From JALZUV01 sp964654855 (GTDB taxonomy: Bacteria; Pseudomonadota; Alphaproteobacteria; Rickettsiales; JALZUV01): a stretch of DNA of 64,000 nucleotides. A program made the position numbers and the translations under genes. The notes under the pieces are model-generated. The model saw nothing but the letters and a program-made list of their open reading frames with translations, was not told the DNA's origin and did no database searches. This document shows, one piece after another, positions 53,539 through 63,031 of this stretch (position 1 is the first letter of the stretch; each line of letters begins with the position of its first letter). The stretch lies in assembly GCA_964654855.1 (NCBI GenBank), contig CAZZJS010000006.1, positions 1 through 64,000 on the forward strand, written 5' to 3'.

Positions 53539-54156
53539 ATGATGAAAATGCAAATAACGAAACAGTATGTGTGGGAGAAACTTTGCAACCTTGTTCTTAT
53601 TCTTATTTATATACATTTTGCGTATCGATTTGGAATGCATGCATTAGCGACTTATCAGTTAAGTAGTATTTTGCTGCTGATTACTGAATCCGCTTGTATT
53701 ATGTTCGTTTTTTCTCGATCTATACCGAAAGAAGTTTCTGTTTCTGTTTTTGATTGGTTTGTGGCTTTGGCAGGTACATGGTTGCCGTTATTGTTTATCC
53801 CTATTTCAGTGAATGATATTTGGGTGGGGCAGGTTTTACAAGTAATAGGAGTGGGTGTTTCACTCGTTGGTTTATTATCTTTAAATAAAAGTTTTGGAAT
53901 TGTGCCTGCAAATCGTGGTGTGAAAACAGATGGTTTATATAAAATTGTGCGGCATCCACTTTATATGGGATACATTATTATGAATGTTGGGTTTATTCTA
54001 AACCATTATACTCTTTGGAATATTTTACTTGCAGTTGCTGCAGTTATTTTTTTACTTCTTCGTGCTTTTAGAGAGGAAGCAATTTTATCGAAAGATGAAG
54101 AATATCGTCACTATATGACGCAGACAAAATGGCGCGTTATTCCTGGAGTATTTTAA
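53539..54156 (+). CDS. Isoprenylcysteine carboxyl methyltransferase-like membrane protein
   Basis: A 205-residue integral membrane protein with about five helices and the ICMT/PEMT C-terminal signature TDGLYKIVRHPLYMGYIIMN, the S-adenosylmethionine-binding His-Pro motif of these membrane methyltransferases, then FREEAILSKDEEYRHYM. Bacterial members lack prenylated substrates, so the acceptor (lipid, isoprenoid or small molecule) is unknown. It begins directly after the preceding stop; nearby in-frame ATGs at 53542 and 53548 are alternatives. Its end overlaps the convergent flavoprotein stop by 4 bases. Confidence 0.82.
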   Translation: MMKMQITKQYVWEKLCNLVLILIYIHFAYRFGMHALATYQLSSILLLITESACIMFVFSRSIPKEVSVSVFDWFVALAGTWLPLLFIPISVNDIWVGQVLQVIGVGVSLVGLLSLNKSFGIVPANRGVKTDGLYKIVRHPLYMGYIIMNVGFILNHYTLWNILLAVAAVIFLLLRAFREEAILSKDEEYRHYMTQTKWRVIPGVF

Positions 54157-55331
54157 ATATACTGTCCGGCGGCGTAGCCGCTTGCCCATGCCCATTGAAA
54201 GTTGAAGCCGCCTAAATGACCGGTGACATCGATAACTTCGCCGATGAAATACAGTCCTGAGATTTTTTTACTCTCGAAGGTTTTAGAGGAGAGTTCATTT
54301 GTATCGACTCCTCCAAGCGTTACTTCTGCTGTGCGATAGCCTTCTGTTCCATTTGGCGTAATTTTCCAGTTTTGAATTTGCTGTGCGATAGCTTGGAGGG
54401 TTTTATTGCCTTGTTCGGCCATCTTGCCGCCATAGCTATATTCATCGCATAAATACTGTACTAATCGTTTGGGCAAGAGTTGCTGTAAGCAAGTTTGAGT
54501 TTCTTGTTTTGGATGAGTTTCACGTTGCTCTTTTAGCCAATCGAATAGATTATGTTCGGGTAAAAGATTTAGAGTAACCGTGTTACCTTCTTTCCAATAA
54601 GAAGAGATTTGCAAAATCGAAGGGCCACTTAAGCCACGATGAGTGAATAGCATCCCTTCTACAAATTTAGTTCCATTGGTTTCTGCAGCGGCGTTAAAGG
54701 AAACGCCGGCAAGGGGCGTTAGTTTCTTAAGTAAGGTATCCTCTAGCGTGAAAGGAACGAGTGCGGCGCGTGGTTCAATCATCGCTAAATCAAACTGCTT
54801 GGCGACTTTGTAGCCCCAATCGGTGGCTCCCATTTTCGGGATAGAAGGGCCACCTGTGGCGATAACTAATGAGTCACACGTAAGTTTGTTTTCATGGTTT
54901 GTGGTTAAAGAGAATCTAGATTCGTGTTTCTCAATTTTGTCGATCTCTGTTTGTAATTGCAAGGTGACATTAGCCTCTTCGCATTCATCCAAAAGCATCT
55001 GGATAATTTCTTTAGAAGAGCCATCACAAAAAAGCTGACCGAGAGTTTTTTCGTGATAAGCGATACCGTGTTTTTCAACCAACGCGATAAAGTCATCGGG
55101 AGTGTAGCGCCCTAAAGCAGATTTGCAGAAATGTGGGTTTTGCGAAAGGTAGTTCTTATCTGTCGTGTGGATATTCGTAAAGTTACAGCGTCCGCCACCA
55201 GAGATCTTAATTTTATCTCCTGCTGACTTTGACTTATCAATGAGTAAAACGTTACGCCCACGCTTGCCGGCTTCTATCGTGCAAAACATTCCTGCTGCGC
55301 CTGCACCTACAATAATTACATCATAATGCAT
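54153..55331 (-). CDS. HI0933/YhiN-family flavoprotein
   Basis: A 392-residue FAD-dependent NAD(P)-type oxidoreductase of the HI0933/BaiN/YhiN family, function not established in most bacteria. FAD-binding GxGxxG is at the N-terminus (VIIVGAGAAGMFCTIEAG), followed by KISGGGRCNFTNIH and DSLVIATGGPSIPKMGATDWGY. The C-terminal FAD motif GLYFIGEVIDVTGHLGGFNFQ is characteristic. It starts 12 bases after parE ends on the same strand. Confidence 0.9.
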   Translation of the reverse strand: MHYDVIIVGAGAAGMFCTIEAGKRGRNVLLIDKSKSAGDKIKISGGGRCNFTNIHTTDKNYLSQNPHFCKSALGRYTPDDFIALVEKHGIAYHEKTLGQLFCDGSSKEIIQMLLDECEEANVTLQLQTEIDKIEKHESRFSLTTNHENKLTCDSLVIATGGPSIPKMGATDWGYKVAKQFDLAMIEPRAALVPFTLEDTLLKKLTPLAGVSFNAAAETNGTKFVEGMLFTHRGLSGPSILQISSYWKEGNTVTLNLLPEHNLFDWLKEQRETHPKQETQTCLQQLLPKRLVQYLCDEYSYGGKMAEQGNKTLQAIAQQIQNWKITPNGTEGYRTAEVTLGGVDTNELSSKTFESKKISGLYFIGEVIDVTGHLGGFNFQWAWASGYAAGQYI

Positions 55332-55343
55332 TGAGGAAATGCG

Positions 55344-57338
55344 CTAAACATCGAGCGCGTCTTTGAGCTTATCGCCATGTAAGCTGGTTTGTTCGGTGAT
55401 GAACTTAAAGCGAAGCTCTGGTTTTTTCCCCATCAGGTCATTCACGCGCTCTTCCGTTGCATCTTCATCATCTTCGTTAATTTCAACGCGTAGGAGTTTA
55501 CGATTCTCCGGCAACATGGTTGTTTCTTTTAGCTGTGCTGCTGTCATCTCACCGAGACCTTTAAAACGGCCAACATCAAGTTTGCCGCCTTTGCCTTCAA
55601 GTTCTGCGACCATTGCTTCTTTTTCCGCTTCATCGGCAGGGTAGTAGGTTTTGCCTTTATGGGTTACGCGGAATAACGGAGGTTGTGCGATATAAAGATG
55701 TCCTTGGCGAACCAACCATGGAAGCTCCTGATAGAAAAAAGTCATGAGAAGGGCTGCGATATGGGCGCCATCCACATCGGCATCGGTCATGATGATGACT
55801 TTATCGTAACGCAAATCATCTTCGCGATAATGTTTGCCTGTACCCACGCCGAGCGCCTGTAGCATGTCGGATATCTCGTTATTGGCGCGAATCTTTTCCG
55901 CTGTGGCAGAGGCAACATTAAGGATCTTACCACGTAAGGGTAAGATCGCTTGCGTCTCGCGGTTACGTGCCTGTTTCGCTGAGCCGCCCGCTGAGTCACC
56001 CTCTACCAAGAAGATCTCAGTGCCTTCGCGGTTGCTGCGTGTGCAATCGGCGAGCTTGCCGGGTAGGCGTAAACGTTGCGTGACGGTTTTACGCGCCGTA
56101 TCTTTTTGCTTCTTGCGATTCATCCGGTGTTCCATCCGCATTTGGATGAATTCCATCAGTTTACCTGCTTGCGCTGCATCGTCGGAAAGCCAGTGATCGA
56201 ACGGATCACGCATCGCATTTTCGACCAACTTATTGGCTCCCGCGCTTACTAATTTATCTTTTGTTTGCCCTTGGAATTGAGGGTCTTTAATGAAAACGGA
56301 AAGTAAAATATGCGCACTACCAGAAATATCATCAGCGCTAATTTTGGCGAGATTACGAGTTCCCATCATTTCGCCATACGCTTTAATGCCTTTATGCAGG
56401 GCGCTTCGCATTCCGCTTTCGTGTGTTCCGCCTTGTGGAGTCACGACCGTATTACAGTAAGAACGTCCGAAGCCTTCATCCGTATCAGGCCAAGTAATTG
56501 CCCATTCCACACGTCCCATGCCATCGGCAAGCTCTGCCATGCCCGTGAAAGCATTGGGAGTGACGACTGCCGATTTCCCCATTTTCTCTTCTAAGAAATC
56601 CGCTAAGCCATTCGGAAATTGGATAGTATCTTTTGCGGGAACTTTCACACCTTCAGGAATGAGTGATTCATCACAACTCCAGCGAATTTCAACACCGCGG
56701 AATAAGTAAGCTTTAGAACGTGCAAACTTATAGAGTTTTTCGGGACGAAACTTTGCTTTATCGCCAAAAATCTCTGCATCAGGGCGGAAGGTAATGGACG
56801 TACCTTTACGATTCGCGATTTTTCCGCCTTTTTCGATTTTGGTCAATGCGTGGCCGCGGCTATATTTTTGGGTGTGCAACGTTTGATCGCGGATAACTTC
56901 CACTTCCAAATGATCCGAAAGTGCGTTTACAACCGAAATACCCACACCATGCAAACCACCTGAAGTTTCATAAGCTTTAGAGGAGAATTTACCACCTGAG
57001 TGAAGCGTTGTTAAAATAACTTCCAATGCTGACTTTTTAGGGAATTTAGGGTGTTTGCCAATCGGAATACCACGACCATTATCGCTAATTGTGATGGTGT
57101 TGTTGGCTTGTAAATTAATCTCAATTCGCGTGGCATGGCCCGCGACAGCTTCATCCATTGAGTTATCGAAAACTTCATTCACTAAATGGTGCATGGCGTT
57201 TTCATCTGAGCCGCCAATATACATGCCAGGGCGCTTGCGAACCGGCTCTAATCCTTCGAGGACTTCAATGTCATCAGCGGTGTAAGTTTCTTGCTTGGCG
57301 GCGGTTTGCCCGCTCTTGCCTTCTAATTTTAATTCCAT
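55344..57338 (-). CDS. parE: DNA topoisomerase IV subunit B
   Basis: ATPase subunit of the type IIA enzyme that separates linked daughter chromosomes, 664 residues. GHKL ATPase motifs are NEVFDNSMDEAVAGHA, ISDNGRGIPIGKHP and GGLHGVGISVVNALS; the TOPRIM domain has FLVEGDSAGGSAKQARN and MTDADVDGAHIAALLMTF. PFPKKSALEVILTTLHSGGKF and the length favour ParE over GyrB, which would be about 800 residues. parC is not in the window. Confidence 0.94.
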   Translation of the reverse strand: MELKLEGKSGQTAAKQETYTADDIEVLEGLEPVRKRPGMYIGGSDENAMHHLVNEVFDNSMDEAVAGHATRIEINLQANNTITISDNGRGIPIGKHPKFPKKSALEVILTTLHSGGKFSSKAYETSGGLHGVGISVVNALSDHLEVEVIRDQTLHTQKYSRGHALTKIEKGGKIANRKGTSITFRPDAEIFGDKAKFRPEKLYKFARSKAYLFRGVEIRWSCDESLIPEGVKVPAKDTIQFPNGLADFLEEKMGKSAVVTPNAFTGMAELADGMGRVEWAITWPDTDEGFGRSYCNTVVTPQGGTHESGMRSALHKGIKAYGEMMGTRNLAKISADDISGSAHILLSVFIKDPQFQGQTKDKLVSAGANKLVENAMRDPFDHWLSDDAAQAGKLMEFIQMRMEHRMNRKKQKDTARKTVTQRLRLPGKLADCTRSNREGTEIFLVEGDSAGGSAKQARNRETQAILPLRGKILNVASATAEKIRANNEISDMLQALGVGTGKHYREDDLRYDKVIIMTDADVDGAHIAALLMTFFYQELPWLVRQGHLYIAQPPLFRVTHKGKTYYPADEAEKEAMVAELEGKGGKLDVGRFKGLGEMTAAQLKETTMLPENRKLLRVEINEDDEDATEERVNDLMGKKPELRFKFITEQTSLHGDKLKDALDV

Positions 57339-57450
57339 TCTCTATCTATAACAGCTCTGAAACCCGCTGCAAGAGCCAATTTTGAGTGATTCGAGATATC
57401 TTCATATAATTGTAACAACTGATGCGCGAAAGCTTTGCTATATTAGATGT

Positions 57451-58359
57451 ATGGAAAATCTACAAAACGACCCGAACCTACAAGCGCAACAAGTAGCAGC
57501 ACAGCAAATGCAGGCAAAAATGTTGTTAGAGATTGTTCAGAAAGCTGGGTTAGATGCGAATAATGCAGAGCATCAAAAAATGGCCGCCGAAGTGCTGAAA
57601 AATGTTTTCGAGCTGCAAGACCCCGCGCGTGAAAAAGAATTACATGGCGCGATGCGTGAATTTGGATTGCAACCAGATGAGTTCAAGAAAGCGATTGAAG
57701 GGTTTCAAGCGCAAGGAAAGCAGCTTGAGCAGAAGATGAGTACGCTCAATACTCAAGAAGAAGGACTTGCCGCTAAGTTTAGAAAAAATAAAACCATTGG
57801 AGCGATTATTGGCGTTGTGGCGGGTATTGCTGCGGCAGCTTTTGCTAATAAAAAGTGGCTTAAAGAAAGTAAAACTTGGAAAAAGGTTCTTGGTATTGCA
57901 GGAAGTTTCTTAGGTGGTAGCGCTGTTGTAGGCGGTATTGCAGGTGTCTTTACGACGAAGCCAATACAAAAAGAGGCCTTAGCGTTAGAGGGCCAAAAAG
58001 AGAAAATCTATGTTGAAGGTGAACAGCTTGGCGTTCAAGCACAAGAATTGCAATATAATATGATTCGTGATCTTTCGGCGGGAATGTTGAAAACACGCGC
58101 GGAAGTAGCAGCGAAAGCCCCTGCAACGCCGGCACCTGTTGTGTCAGTACCGAAAAAGCCAGTGGAAGCTTCCGTGGCTCCAAAAGATTCTCATGCAGCA
58201 GCGCATGCGGCACCAGAAAAGAAGAGTGTGGTTGAAAAGGTCTTGGATAAGGCCAAGGCTCCGATTGATAAAGTTCTCGGCAATGCACCAGCGGGAAGCA
58301 ATCTCGAAAAAGCTGAGGCTAGTAAAGCGGCTGCAGCAGAAGCGCAAACGAGTCGCTAA
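57451..58359 (+). CDS. Unknown Ala-rich protein with two glycine-zipper membrane segments
   Basis: About 302 residues; not recognised. Residues 1-110 are polar and helical, with Gln/Ala-rich and coiled-coil-like stretches. Two hydrophobic Gly/Ala-rich segments follow (about 115-131 IGAIIGVVAGIAAAAF and 147-167 IAGSFLGGSAVVGGIAGVF), the GxxxG pattern of membrane-inserting helices. A helical region and an Ala/Lys/Pro-rich tail (220-302) complete it. The ATG at 57451 is preferred; no ribosome-binding site precedes it, but a TATATT lies 7 bases upstream, so the mRNA could be leaderless. Its stop is one base from that of the convergent mfd. Confidence 0.6.
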   Translation: MENLQNDPNLQAQQVAAQQMQAKMLLEIVQKAGLDANNAEHQKMAAEVLKNVFELQDPAREKELHGAMREFGLQPDEFKKAIEGFQAQGKQLEQKMSTLNTQEEGLAAKFRKNKTIGAIIGVVAGIAAAAFANKKWLKESKTWKKVLGIAGSFLGGSAVVGGIAGVFTTKPIQKEALALEGQKEKIYVEGEQLGVQAQELQYNMIRDLSAGMLKTRAEVAAKAPATPAPVVSVPKKPVEASVAPKDSHAAAHAAPEKKSVVEKVLDKAKAPIDKVLGNAPAGSNLEKAEASKAAAAEAQTSR

Positions 58360-58370
58360 GTTAAGCGGCT
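58351..58370 (+). terminator. Weak hairpin between converging genes
   Basis: AGTCGCT (58351-58357) pairs with AGCGGCT (58364-58370), one wobble, 6-base loop containing both stop codons; only TTTA follows. A poor terminator at best. Confidence 0.25.
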
Positions 58371-61300
58371 TTATCCGAACGCGGGCGATTGAGTTTCGCC
58401 AATTTCTCTAATATTTGATGTAAGAAGGCTAAACGCTGCGATTGTTTGCGATGGCTCGCATCGTATGTCATTACCAACTTCTGATCAGGACGAATTTTGA
58501 TTTGCTGTTTATGTGCATTGATGAATTCCATCAGCGCTTGCGGATTATCCACTTTATTTTGATAGAAGGTGAGGACGACACCTTTCGGCCCTGCATCGAT
58601 GCGTTCAATCTTCGCCTCACGACAGAGGAGTTTTAGGCGCAGTGTTTCGAGGAAATGCTCGACCGTTTCAGGCGGTTTGCCGAAACGATCTGTCAGTTCA
58701 AGCGCGAAGTCATCAATTTGTTCATTGCTGGTAAGTGTGCCAGCGCGGCGGTAAAGACCGAGGCGTAAATCCAGGTCAGAGATATAATCTTCTGGAATAA
58801 GTACCGATAAGCCGAGTTTAATTTGCGGACTCCAATCTTGTGCCTCCGCAGCTTCTTCCGCAGTCTTTTCTTTCCGCGCTTTTTGTACGGCTTCTTCCAA
58901 CATATGCTGGTAAAGTTCGACACCCACTTCACGAATTTGGCCGGATTGCTCTTCGCCCATCAAGTTACCGAAACCGCGAATATCCATATCATGACTGGCG
59001 ACGGTAAAACCTGCACCGAGTGTATCGAGTGTTTGCATTACCTCTAAACGGCGCATGGCATTGGCGGTGAAATGTTTGTGATGTGGTAAGGTGAGATACG
59101 CATAAGCACGGGTTTTGCTACGTCCGACACGCCCGCGAAGTTGGTAAAGTTGTGAAAGACCAAAGCGGTCTGCACGGTTTACAATCAGCGTGTTTGCTGT
59201 TGGTATATCAATACCAGATTCGATAATGCTGGTTGACATGAGCACGTCATATTTGCCCTCGTAAAAATCATTCATTAGTTTATCGAGTTCGCCCGCCGCC
59301 ATTTGCCCATGTGCGACGACTACTTTAATTTCTGGCACGAGTTCGGTGATGCGATTTTTGAGTTCGGCGATGTCTTTAATATAAGGCGTAACATAGAAAC
59401 TTTGTCCGCCGCGATGGAACTCTCGTAAGAGCGCTTCACGAACCATCACCGGATCATAAGGGGATACAAAAGTGCGAATCGCAAGACGATCTACCGGTGG
59501 CGTGGTAATAAGCGAAAGATCACGTACACCGGTCAGTGCCATCTGCAAGGTGCGCGGGATGGGCGTGGCTGAGAGTGTCATTACATGAATATTGCTGCGT
59601 AGTGATTTCAATTTTTCTTTTTGCTTTACGCCAAAATGTTGTTCCTCATCGACAATTAAAAGGCCGAGATTTTTGAATTTAATGCGTTCGGCAAGTAAAG
59701 CATGGGTACCGATAACAATATCAACTTTACCCTCTTTAATTTGTTCAACCGTCTCTTTACTTTCTTTCGAACTAACGAGGCGAGACATTTGACGAATCTC
59801 AATGGGCAGTCCATTGAAACGTTCTTGGAAGGTTTTAACATGTTGGCGAACGAGTAGGGTAGTGGGTGCAATGAGTGCTACTTGAACGCCGCCTTCAGCG
59901 GCGGCTGCGGCGACAAAAGCGGCACGTAAAGCGACCTCAGTTTTGCCAAATCCAACATCACCACAGATGAGACGATCCCCAGGGCGCCCAGTGCTGAAAT
60001 CTTCTAAAATATCGTCGATAGAGCTTTGTTGATCTTCTGTTTCAATATAAGGGAAGCGACGACAAAACTCATCATAAAGCCCTTCAGGTGGAGTAAGGAT
60101 AGGCGCTTTAGCGAGATTGCGTTTGGCGGCAATATTGAGTAATTCCTCCGCCGCCATCTTGATACGTTCTTTAAGGCGCGCTTTACGGTTTTGCCAGTTG
60201 CTCGCGCCGAGTTTATCCAGCAAATGGTCGCCATCGCCTTCACCCACATCGCCGTAACGGGTGATGATATCGATATTCTCAACCGGTAGAAATAAGCGTG
60301 CGTTTTCGGCATAAACGAGTTTGAGGCAATCATGGCTAATACCACCAGCTTCCAGTGTGACGAGCCCTTCAAAGCGGCCAATTCCATTTTCTTTATGCAC
60401 GACTAATTCGCCCTCAGTAAAGTTGGCGGCTTCGGCAAAAAATTGTTCGGAGGTGCGGCGTTTCGTGCGTTTTTGTACGCGGCGTTCGCCTAGAATATCT
60501 TGTTCAGAAATAACCGCCACGCGATCGGAGATAAAACCACGCGACAAAGGAAGGGTGGCAATGTTTGTTTTTGAAGGGAGCGTTAGTTTCTCTCTTAAAT
60601 TTTCTTGCGATCCATCAGAAATTGAGGTGATGAAGATTTGCTTTCCGTCATTTATTTGCTGCTTAATATAGGTTTTTGCAAATTCAAATGGGTTTTTACC
60701 ATCGCGCCTCTCACCGGAAAATTCACGCCCTTGTTTGATTGCTTGGCTCACTCCTTTTGCATCAGAAAAGGGCGAGAACGTAATGCATTCACGATCCGCA
60801 GTCAGTACCTTCCATTCTTCTTCCATTAGATAAAGTCGAGATGGTGCTAGCGCATGATAGACAGAATCATCATGGTTTACTATTTCGCTACGAGCTTGGA
60901 AATAATCATCAATCAGTTCGCAACGATCTTCGCGCGAAAGTTCAGTTTGATGTGCGAAGAGGGTGAGGGTGCCATTCGGTAAGTAATTATACAGACTATC
61001 CAGATGACCATAAAATAGCGGTAGCCAATGTTCCATTCCCGCATGAGTATGGCCTTGGCTGATAGAAGTGTAGAGTTGATCTGGCTTACTAATAGCACCA
61101 AATTGCTCGCGGTAATTATCGCGGAAACGTTCGATTGATTTCTCATCTAGCAGCACTTCGCTCACCGGATGCAGGGTAATGTCTTCAATTTCCTTTTTAT
61201 CAGAACGTTGGCTGAGTGGATCGAACCCTTGAATAGATTCAATCTCATCGCCAAATAAATCAATACGGCAACCATGTTCATAACCACTTGGGAAAAGGTC

Positions 61301-61792
61301 GATAATATTTCCGCGCAAGGCGAACTCGCCCGGTTCCATCACCTTACTTACGCGCGTATAGCCATTGGCTACCAGATAACGCATCAGCGCATCGCGGTTT
61401 AAGTCAGTGCCTTGGGTGAGTGAAAGAGTTGCATGTTCGATTGAGTTGCGTGGTGGTAGCTTTTGTGTCAGCGCATTGATGGTCGTCACGATAATCAGGC
61501 GTTTGCCTAAAGGTGCGTTGAGAATATGCGAGAGTGTTGAAAGGCGCTGTGCCATGAGCGAGTGTTTTGGCGAACTGCGGTCATACGGTAGGCAGTCCCA
61601 AGCAGGAAAAGGATAGATAAGCGCACTTTTGGCAAAGGCTTCTAGCTGCCTGACGGCTAAATCCATTTCGCGATCATTCGGCGTCACGAATAAGATTGGC
61701 TTGCCTGATTCATGACTCACTCGCGCGGCAACAAAGGCTTCCGCCTCTTTCGGAGTGTCGGAATAAATAAGATGTGGGGTGTTGTCAGCCAT
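58361..61792 (-). CDS. mfd: Transcription-repair coupling factor
   Basis: A DNA translocase that removes RNA polymerase stalled at lesions and recruits UvrA; 1143 residues, the family length. It has the UvrB-like N-terminal module, an RNA-polymerase-interaction domain (EGELVVHKENGIGRFEGL), and a RecG-like helicase with Walker A GDVGFGKTEVALRAAF, DEEQHFGVKQKEKLK (motif II) and QLRGRVGRSKTRAYAYL (motif VI). The C-terminal TRCF domain is present. It overlaps sdhE by 8 bases. Confidence 0.97.
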   Translation of the reverse strand: MADNTPHLIYSDTPKEAEAFVAARVSHESGKPILFVTPNDREMDLAVRQLEAFAKSALIYPFPAWDCLPYDRSSPKHSLMAQRLSTLSHILNAPLGKRLIIVTTINALTQKLPPRNSIEHATLSLTQGTDLNRDALMRYLVANGYTRVSKVMEPGEFALRGNIIDLFPSGYEHGCRIDLFGDEIESIQGFDPLSQRSDKKEIEDITLHPVSEVLLDEKSIERFRDNYREQFGAISKPDQLYTSISQGHTHAGMEHWLPLFYGHLDSLYNYLPNGTLTLFAHQTELSREDRCELIDDYFQARSEIVNHDDSVYHALAPSRLYLMEEEWKVLTADRECITFSPFSDAKGVSQAIKQGREFSGERRDGKNPFEFAKTYIKQQINDGKQIFITSISDGSQENLREKLTLPSKTNIATLPLSRGFISDRVAVISEQDILGERRVQKRTKRRTSEQFFAEAANFTEGELVVHKENGIGRFEGLVTLEAGGISHDCLKLVYAENARLFLPVENIDIITRYGDVGEGDGDHLLDKLGASNWQNRKARLKERIKMAAEELLNIAAKRNLAKAPILTPPEGLYDEFCRRFPYIETEDQQSSIDDILEDFSTGRPGDRLICGDVGFGKTEVALRAAFVAAAAAEGGVQVALIAPTTLLVRQHVKTFQERFNGLPIEIRQMSRLVSSKESKETVEQIKEGKVDIVIGTHALLAERIKFKNLGLLIVDEEQHFGVKQKEKLKSLRSNIHVMTLSATPIPRTLQMALTGVRDLSLITTPPVDRLAIRTFVSPYDPVMVREALLREFHRGGQSFYVTPYIKDIAELKNRITELVPEIKVVVAHGQMAAGELDKLMNDFYEGKYDVLMSTSIIESGIDIPTANTLIVNRADRFGLSQLYQLRGRVGRSKTRAYAYLTLPHHKHFTANAMRRLEVMQTLDTLGAGFTVASHDMDIRGFGNLMGEEQSGQIREVGVELYQHMLEEAVQKARKEKTAEEAAEAQDWSPQIKLGLSVLIPEDYISDLDLRLGLYRRAGTLTSNEQIDDFALELTDRFGKPPETVEHFLETLRLKLLCREAKIERIDAGPKGVVLTFYQNKVDNPQALMEFINAHKQQIKIRPDQKLVMTYDASHRKQSQRLAFLHQILEKLAKLNRPRSDKAA

Positions 61793-62045
61793 TGGCCTGT
61801 TTTACTTTCGCCATCTGAAAGGCCTGAATCTCGGCGATAATTGTTTTATGTTCTTCCGGTTTGGCTTGTTCATCTGTCAACCAGCGGTAAATATCCCAAT
61901 CATCTTCTTCTAAAAGCGCTTCAAATGCGCTTACATCAGTGGCTTTAGGGAGCCATACATCAGCAAAAGGACCGAGAATATCATCGGTCTCTTTGCACCC
62001 TCGGTGCCAGCTTTGGTAACGTAATCGCTTCTTATGGTCGTTCAT
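61785..62045 (-). CDS. sdhE: Succinate dehydrogenase flavinylation factor SdhE
   Basis: An 86-residue helical protein of the SdhE/SDHAF2 family that helps attach FAD covalently to succinate dehydrogenase and fumarate reductase. The conserved RGxKExD-type motif reads HRGCKETDDILGPF, followed by the acidic helix FEALLEEDDWDIYRWL. Its end overlaps mfd by 8 bases, the common alphaproteobacterial sdhE-mfd order. The divergent neighbour starts 83 bases away. Confidence 0.92.
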   Translation of the reverse strand: MNDHKKRLRYQSWHRGCKETDDILGPFADVWLPKATDVSAFEALLEEDDWDIYRWLTDEQAKPEEHKTIIAEIQAFQMAKVKQANG

Positions 62046-62054
62046 TTTGCTTTT

Positions 62055-62076
62055 TTAATCCGTTTTTAACGATTAA
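62055..62076. promoter_or_regulatory. Imperfect palindrome between divergent sdhE and PAS gene
   Basis: TTAATC-C-GTT and AAC-GATTAA form nine pairs around a TTT centre with one bulged base. It lies upstream of a TATAGT -10-like box (62082-62087) for the plus-strand gene. Operator role is a guess. Confidence 0.25.
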
Positions 62077-62128
62077 TTGTCTATAGTGAAGCTGTCCGAT
62101 GGGCAATGAGGAATAAAGAGGTCTACCT

Positions 62129-63031
62129 ATGTTAAACACTTATCGTCGTCATGATGCGGTTTTGATTGTCTGTCAGGATAATAGTAAGCAGTGTATCGAA
62201 GTGGCTGCCATTAACGAACAAGCGCAGAAAATTACGGGCTATGGAACAGAAGAGGTGGTTGGAATACCTCTGCAAGATATTGTGGATGATAGCTTACGCG
62301 AGGTTTTGAATGACCGTGTTGAGTTTAAAGATGGTCATGATGATGTGGCAGATGCACTTATGCGTGTGCGCCAACTCAGTTTGAAAAATAAGAATGGCTC
62401 CATGCAAGAGTTTCGCTTGCGGGTTGTACGTTCTGAGGTGATGGATTCAAACCCAACCTTTCACTTAGTATTAGAAGATGAACGTGCCGCTCAGGAGAAT
62501 GATGGCTTTAAGCAAGTCATGAAAGAAAATTTTCAAGGACATGAAGTTCTTGAAGAGCAAACTGGGTTGCCAAATCGCGCCTCATTGATGAAGGATTTGG
62601 AGCTATTCCAATTTTTTGCCAAAAAACGTGAAGCGACCGCTTGTTTTGCAGTGCTTCAGTTGGATAATGCTGAAGAATTATCTGCTATGATGGGCGCGCA
62701 AGTGCCTTATCAAGTACTCAAGCACCTCGGTCAGCTATGTGTGCAGCGTCTTCGTAATGAGGATACGGTCGGTTTGTTTTCAGGAGAAGCGCTAGGGCTT
62801 ATCTTGATGCAAATTACGCCTGAATCTGCGCGTGTAGTGTTAAATCGTTTGCGTTGGTCAGCGGCTTCGATGCCGGTGATTTTGGATACTGGTAAACGTG
62901 TTGATCCGCAAATTAGTATTGCCTTCCATATGGTAGGTGATGCAAGTCCCGAAACCATTATGATTCGTTGTGAAGATAAAGTGAAACTATCCTCAACTGA
63001 GGGCGGCTCATTACATGAGGTGAAGCTTTAG
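62129..63031 (+). CDS. PAS plus degenerate GGDEF protein (possible c-di-GMP receptor)
   Basis: A 300-residue soluble protein. Residues about 10-118 form a PAS domain (AVLIVCQDNSK, ITGYGTEEVVGIPLQDIV). Residues about 140-285 form a GGDEF fold that opens with TGLPNRASL (motif LTGLPNR). The active-site GGDEF is SGEAL (218-222), so it should not make c-di-GMP. The I-site motif RxxD is kept as RNED (209-212) at the correct spacing, so it may bind c-di-GMP, like PelD. There is no membrane segment. Its stop interlocks with that of the convergent glycosyltransferase. Confidence 0.82.
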   Translation: MLNTYRRHDAVLIVCQDNSKQCIEVAAINEQAQKITGYGTEEVVGIPLQDIVDDSLREVLNDRVEFKDGHDDVADALMRVRQLSLKNKNGSMQEFRLRVVRSEVMDSNPTFHLVLEDERAAQENDGFKQVMKENFQGHEVLEEQTGLPNRASLMKDLELFQFFAKKREATACFAVLQLDNAEELSAMMGAQVPYQVLKHLGQLCVQRLRNEDTVGLFSGEALGLILMQITPESARVVLNRLRWSAASMPVILDTGKRVDPQISIAFHMVGDASPETIMIRCEDKVKLSSTEGGSLHEVKL

